A stretch of 6,249 nucleotides of DNA, from positions 1 to 6,249 of the forward strand of contig JAMONK010000215.1 in assembly GCA_027065835.1 (NCBI GenBank), given 5' to 3'. The position numbers and the translations under genes are program-made. This document shows, in pieces, positions 4,192-6,249 of this stretch. The notes under the pieces are model-generated. The model saw nothing but the letters and a program-made list of their open reading frames with translations. It ran no database searches and was not told the origin of the DNA. Source of the stretch: Thermococcus sp. (lineage in GTDB: Archaea > Methanobacteriota_B > Thermococci > Thermococcales > Thermococcaceae). Each line of letters begins with the position of its first letter. Position 1 is the stretch's first letter.

Positions 4192-5886
4192 ATGACGGTG
4201 ACCTTCGAGAAGAAAAAGCTTGATGAGATTAGGGATGCCGAGAAGGAATGGGATGATAAAGTTGTGAAGCCCCTCATAGCCAAAAGGCCCGAGAGAAAGG
4301 AGAAGTTCATGACCGATGACGGTTTTGAAATAAAGCGCGTTTACACCCCCGCCGACCTCGGCGAGGACTGGGATTACCTCGAAAAGCTCGGTTTCCCCGG
4401 CCAGCATCCATTCACCCGCGGTGTCTACGCCACCATGTACCGCGGCCGCTTCTGGACGATGAGACAGTACGCAGGTTTTGGAACCGCTGAAGAATCCAAC
4501 AGGCGCTACAAGTACCTCCTCGAGCAGGGACAGACCGGTCTGAGCGTCGCCTTCGACCTGCCGACCCAGATAGGCTACGACTCCGATCATCCCATGAGCG
4601 AGGGTGAGGTTGGAAAGGTCGGTGTGGCAATCGACTCCCTCTGGGACATGCGCGTCCTCTTCGACGGAATCCCGCTCGACAAGGTTTCGACGAGCATGAC
4701 CATCAACTCGACCGCGGCAAACCTCCTCGCGATGTACATCCTCGTCGCCGAGGAGCAGGGTGTTGCTCCGAGTCAGCTCCGTGGAACCGTTCAGAACGAC
4801 ATTCTGAAGGAGTACATAGCGAGGGGAACCTACATCTTCCCGCCGGGGCCGAGCATGCGTCTCACGACCGACATCATAATGTACTGCGCCGAACACGTGC
4901 CGAAGTGGAACCCGATTTCAATAAGCGGCTACCACATCCGCGAGGCCGGGGCCAACGCCGTCCAGGAAGTTGCGTTCACCCTCGCCGACGGTATGGAGTA
5001 CGTCAAGGCAGTCATAGACAGGGGTATGGACGTCGACAAGTTCGCTGGAAGGCTGAGCTTCTTCTTCAACGCCCACAACAACTTCCTCGAGGAGATTGCC
5101 AAGTTCAGGGCCGCGAGGAGGCTCTGGGCGTACATAATGAAAGAGTGGTTCAACGCCAAGAATCCGAGGAGCATGCTCCTGCGCTTCCACACCCAGACGG
5201 CCGGTTCAACGCTCACCGCCCAGCAGCCGGAGAACAACATCGTCCGCGTCGCGATTCAGGCCCTGGCAGCGGTTCTCGGAGGAACTCAGTCCCTGCACAC
5301 CAACTCCTACGACGAGGCTCTGAGCCTTCCGACCGAGAAGAGCGTCAGGATCGCCCTCAGAACCCAGCAGATAATCGCCTACGAGAGCGGGGTCGTTGAC
5401 ACCATAGACCCGCTCGGAGGTTCGTACTACATCGAGTGGCTCACGGACCACATCTACGAAGAAGCTTTGAAGTACATCGAGAAGATTCAGAAGATGGGCG
5501 GCATGATGAGGGCCATAGAGCGCGGCTACATCCAGAAGGAGATAGCGGAGAGCGCCTACAAGTATCAGAAGGAAGTCGAAGAGAAGAAGCGCATCATCGT
5601 CGGCGTGAACGAGTTTATCGTCGACGAGCCGCTCGACGTCGAGATACTCAAGGTCGACCCGAGCATCAGGGAGAAGCAGATCGAGAGGCTCAGGAAGCTC
5701 AGGAGTGAGAGAGACAGCAAGAAGGTCGAGGAGGCGCTCGACAGGCTCAGGAAGGCGGCCGAAACCGACGACGAGAATCTCATGCCCTACATCATCGAGG
5801 CCCACAGGCACCTTGCGACCCTTGGAGAGGTTACCGACGTCCTCCGCGAGGTCTGGGGTGAGTACAGGGCACCGCTGATATTCTGA
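4192..5886 (+). CDS. Methylmalonyl-CoA mutase, large (catalytic) subunit
   Basis: A 564-residue protein forming the substrate-binding TIM barrel of adenosylcobalamin-dependent methylmalonyl-CoA mutase, which interconverts (R)-methylmalonyl-CoA and succinyl-CoA. Conserved stretches include [10 protein letters not shown] (77-86), [13 protein letters not shown] (91-103), [29 protein letters not shown] (221-227), [11 protein letters not shown] (244-254), [10 protein letters not shown] and IDPLGGSYY. Three active-site positions fit methylmalonyl- rather than isobutyryl-CoA mutase: Y93 in RQYAGF, R223 in PSMR and H248 in SGYH, corresponding to Tyr89, Arg207 and His244 of the Propionibacterium enzyme. 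The protein ends EYRAPLIF with no B12-binding domain (no DxHxxG motif), as in archaea where that domain is a separate small subunit; that subunit is not in this window. Start choice: ATG 4192 has AGGGG (4181-4185) upstream, but GTG 4198 has the stronger AGGTGAT (4187-4193). The two differ by two residues. Confidence 0.96.
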   Translation: MTVTFEKKKLDEIRDAEKEWDDKVVKPLIAKRPERKEKFMTDDGFEIKRVYTPADLGEDWDYLEKLGFPGQHPFTRGVYATMYRGRFWTMRQYAGFGTAEESNRRYKYLLEQGQTGLSVAFDLPTQIGYDSDHPMSEGEVGKVGVAIDSLWDMRVLFDGIPLDKVSTSMTINSTAANLLAMYILVAEEQGVAPSQLRGTVQNDILKEYIARGTYIFPPGPSMRLTTDIIMYCAEHVPKWNPISISGYHIREAGANAVQEVAFTLADGMEYVKAVIDRGMDVDKFAGRLSFFFNAHNNFLEEIAKFRAARRLWAYIMKEWFNAKNPRSMLLRFHTQTAGSTLTAQQPENNIVRVAIQALAAVLGGTQSLHTNSYDEALSLPTEKSVRIALRTQQIIAYESGVVDTIDPLGGSYYIEWLTDHIYEEALKYIEKIQKMGGMMRAIERGYIQKEIAESAYKYQKEVEEKKRIIVGVNEFIVDEPLDVEILKVDPSIREKQIERLRKLRSERDSKKVEEALDRLRKAAETDDENLMPYIIEAHRHLATLGEVTDVLREVWGEYRAPLIF

Positions 5887-5890
5887 CCCT

Positions 5891-5908
5891 CAACTTTTTA
5901 ACTTTTCC
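5891..5908 (+). terminator. Putative T-rich terminator after the mutase gene
   Basis: Four bases after the TGA comes CAACTTTTTAACTTTTCC, with T5 (5895-5899) and T4 (5903-5906), consistent with oligo-T archaeal termination. The same block could act as a weak TATA element (TTTTTAAC, 5895-5902) for the next gene, which would start near 5923; it lacks a good purine-rich BRE, so the terminator reading is preferred. Confidence 0.4.
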
Positions 5909-5932
5909 ACCTTACCTATTTTGGTGCTACGG

Positions 5933-6249
5933 ATGCCCAAAAGAATGCTCTCTATGATACTGATCGTCATATTTATCATTTCGTTATCGTCCATACTTCA
6001 CAATATTTCAGCTTTGGACGCTTCATCCCATTCCGGCGTTGATATTCAAAACTCCCTCCTCCTTCCCCGAGGGGGCATTGAAGTTACGCCCCTCTACGTG
6101 AGCACGAACGGGAGCGTGGCCTTCATACACTTCCTCATAATCCGAGCCTGCTCCGGCGGCTGCTCCCAGTGTCCCTTCAGCACCTACGCCGGGTTCCTGA
6201 AGTGCACGATATACAGCGGCTCGGCCACTGGCTGGTTCTACCCCGTCTT
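5933..6249 (+). CDS. Putative exported or membrane-anchored cysteine-containing protein, N-terminal fragment (partial)
   Basis: The reading frame is open from ATG 5933 to the window edge, 105 codons plus two bases, and continues outside. I do not recognise the family. The first 27 residues form a typical signal peptide or membrane anchor: MPKR, a hydrophobic core (MILIVIFIISLSSIL, 8-22), then HNISA with possible cleavage after A27. The mature part has strand-like stretches (GGIEVTPLYV, GSVAFIHFLIIRA) and a cysteine cluster: C73, C77, C80 (CSGGCSQC) and C91. In an exported hyperthermophile protein these would most likely form disulphides or bind metal. GGTG (5923-5926) lies six bases before the ATG; ATG 5945 is a weaker alternative start. 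It lies 46 bp after the mutase gene on the same strand but has no evident link to that pathway. The first 100 bases are more A/T-rich than the rest, as expected for a signal peptide. Confidence 0.7.
   Translation, partial: MPKRMLSMILIVIFIISLSSILHNISALDASSHSGVDIQNSLLLPRGGIEVTPLYVSTNGSVAFIHFLIIRACSGGCSQCPFSTYAGFLKCTIYSGSATGWFYPV

Noticed and set aside
4129..4896. 255-codon minus-strand open frame over the mutase gene
   Set aside because: It is the mirror of a strongly conserved coding sequence; high GC at third positions creates such frames.
5206..5811. 201-codon minus-strand open frame over the mutase 3' half
   Set aside because: Same reason: it is rich in Leu/Val/Asp as expected from the reverse reading of charged helices, with no family match or ribosome site.

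Overview
The window looks like chromosomal DNA from a hyperthermophilic archaeon of the Thermococcales, most likely Thermococcus. Four things point there. The Hsp20 and CDC48-type AAA ATPase genes lie side by side, as in Pyrococcus. Their promoters carry sites resembling those of the archaeal heat-shock regulator Phr. Promoters are of archaeal BRE/TATA type with GGTG-rich Shine-Dalgarno sequences. The methylmalonyl-CoA mutase is of the two-subunit archaeal layout. Genus and species are inferred from recall of family sequences, not from a search.

Layout, left to right. Four genes lie on the minus strand: the N-terminal 51 codons of a CDC48/VAT-type AAA+ ATPase (1-153, running off the left edge), a small heat-shock protein Hsp20 (251-739), a 94-residue protein of unknown function (854-1138) with a long and possibly structured leader, and a metallo-beta-lactamase-fold nuclease of beta-CASP type (1395-2273). 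A 62-bp divergent promoter region follows. The plus strand then carries a two-gene ABC-2 transporter operon (ATPase 2336-3274, permease 3271-4110, overlapping by ATGA), the large catalytic subunit of methylmalonyl-CoA mutase (4192-5886) with its own promoter, and the first 105 codons of an exported or membrane-anchored cysteine-containing protein (5933-6249, running off the right edge).

How the genes work together. The left end is a heat-shock locus. Hsp20 holds unfolding proteins and the CDC48 ATPase unfolds or remodels them. Both promoters carry the element ATCGGTNACNAAAA, which fits the described Phr operator. A third copy lies upstream of the hsp20 TATA box and mirrors the first across it. 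The transporter pair should form one complex, with an unknown substrate. The mutase subunit lacks a B12-binding domain and needs a partner encoded outside the window. No mobile element, CRISPR array, rRNA or tRNA was found, and no stretch over 300 bases lacks a gene.
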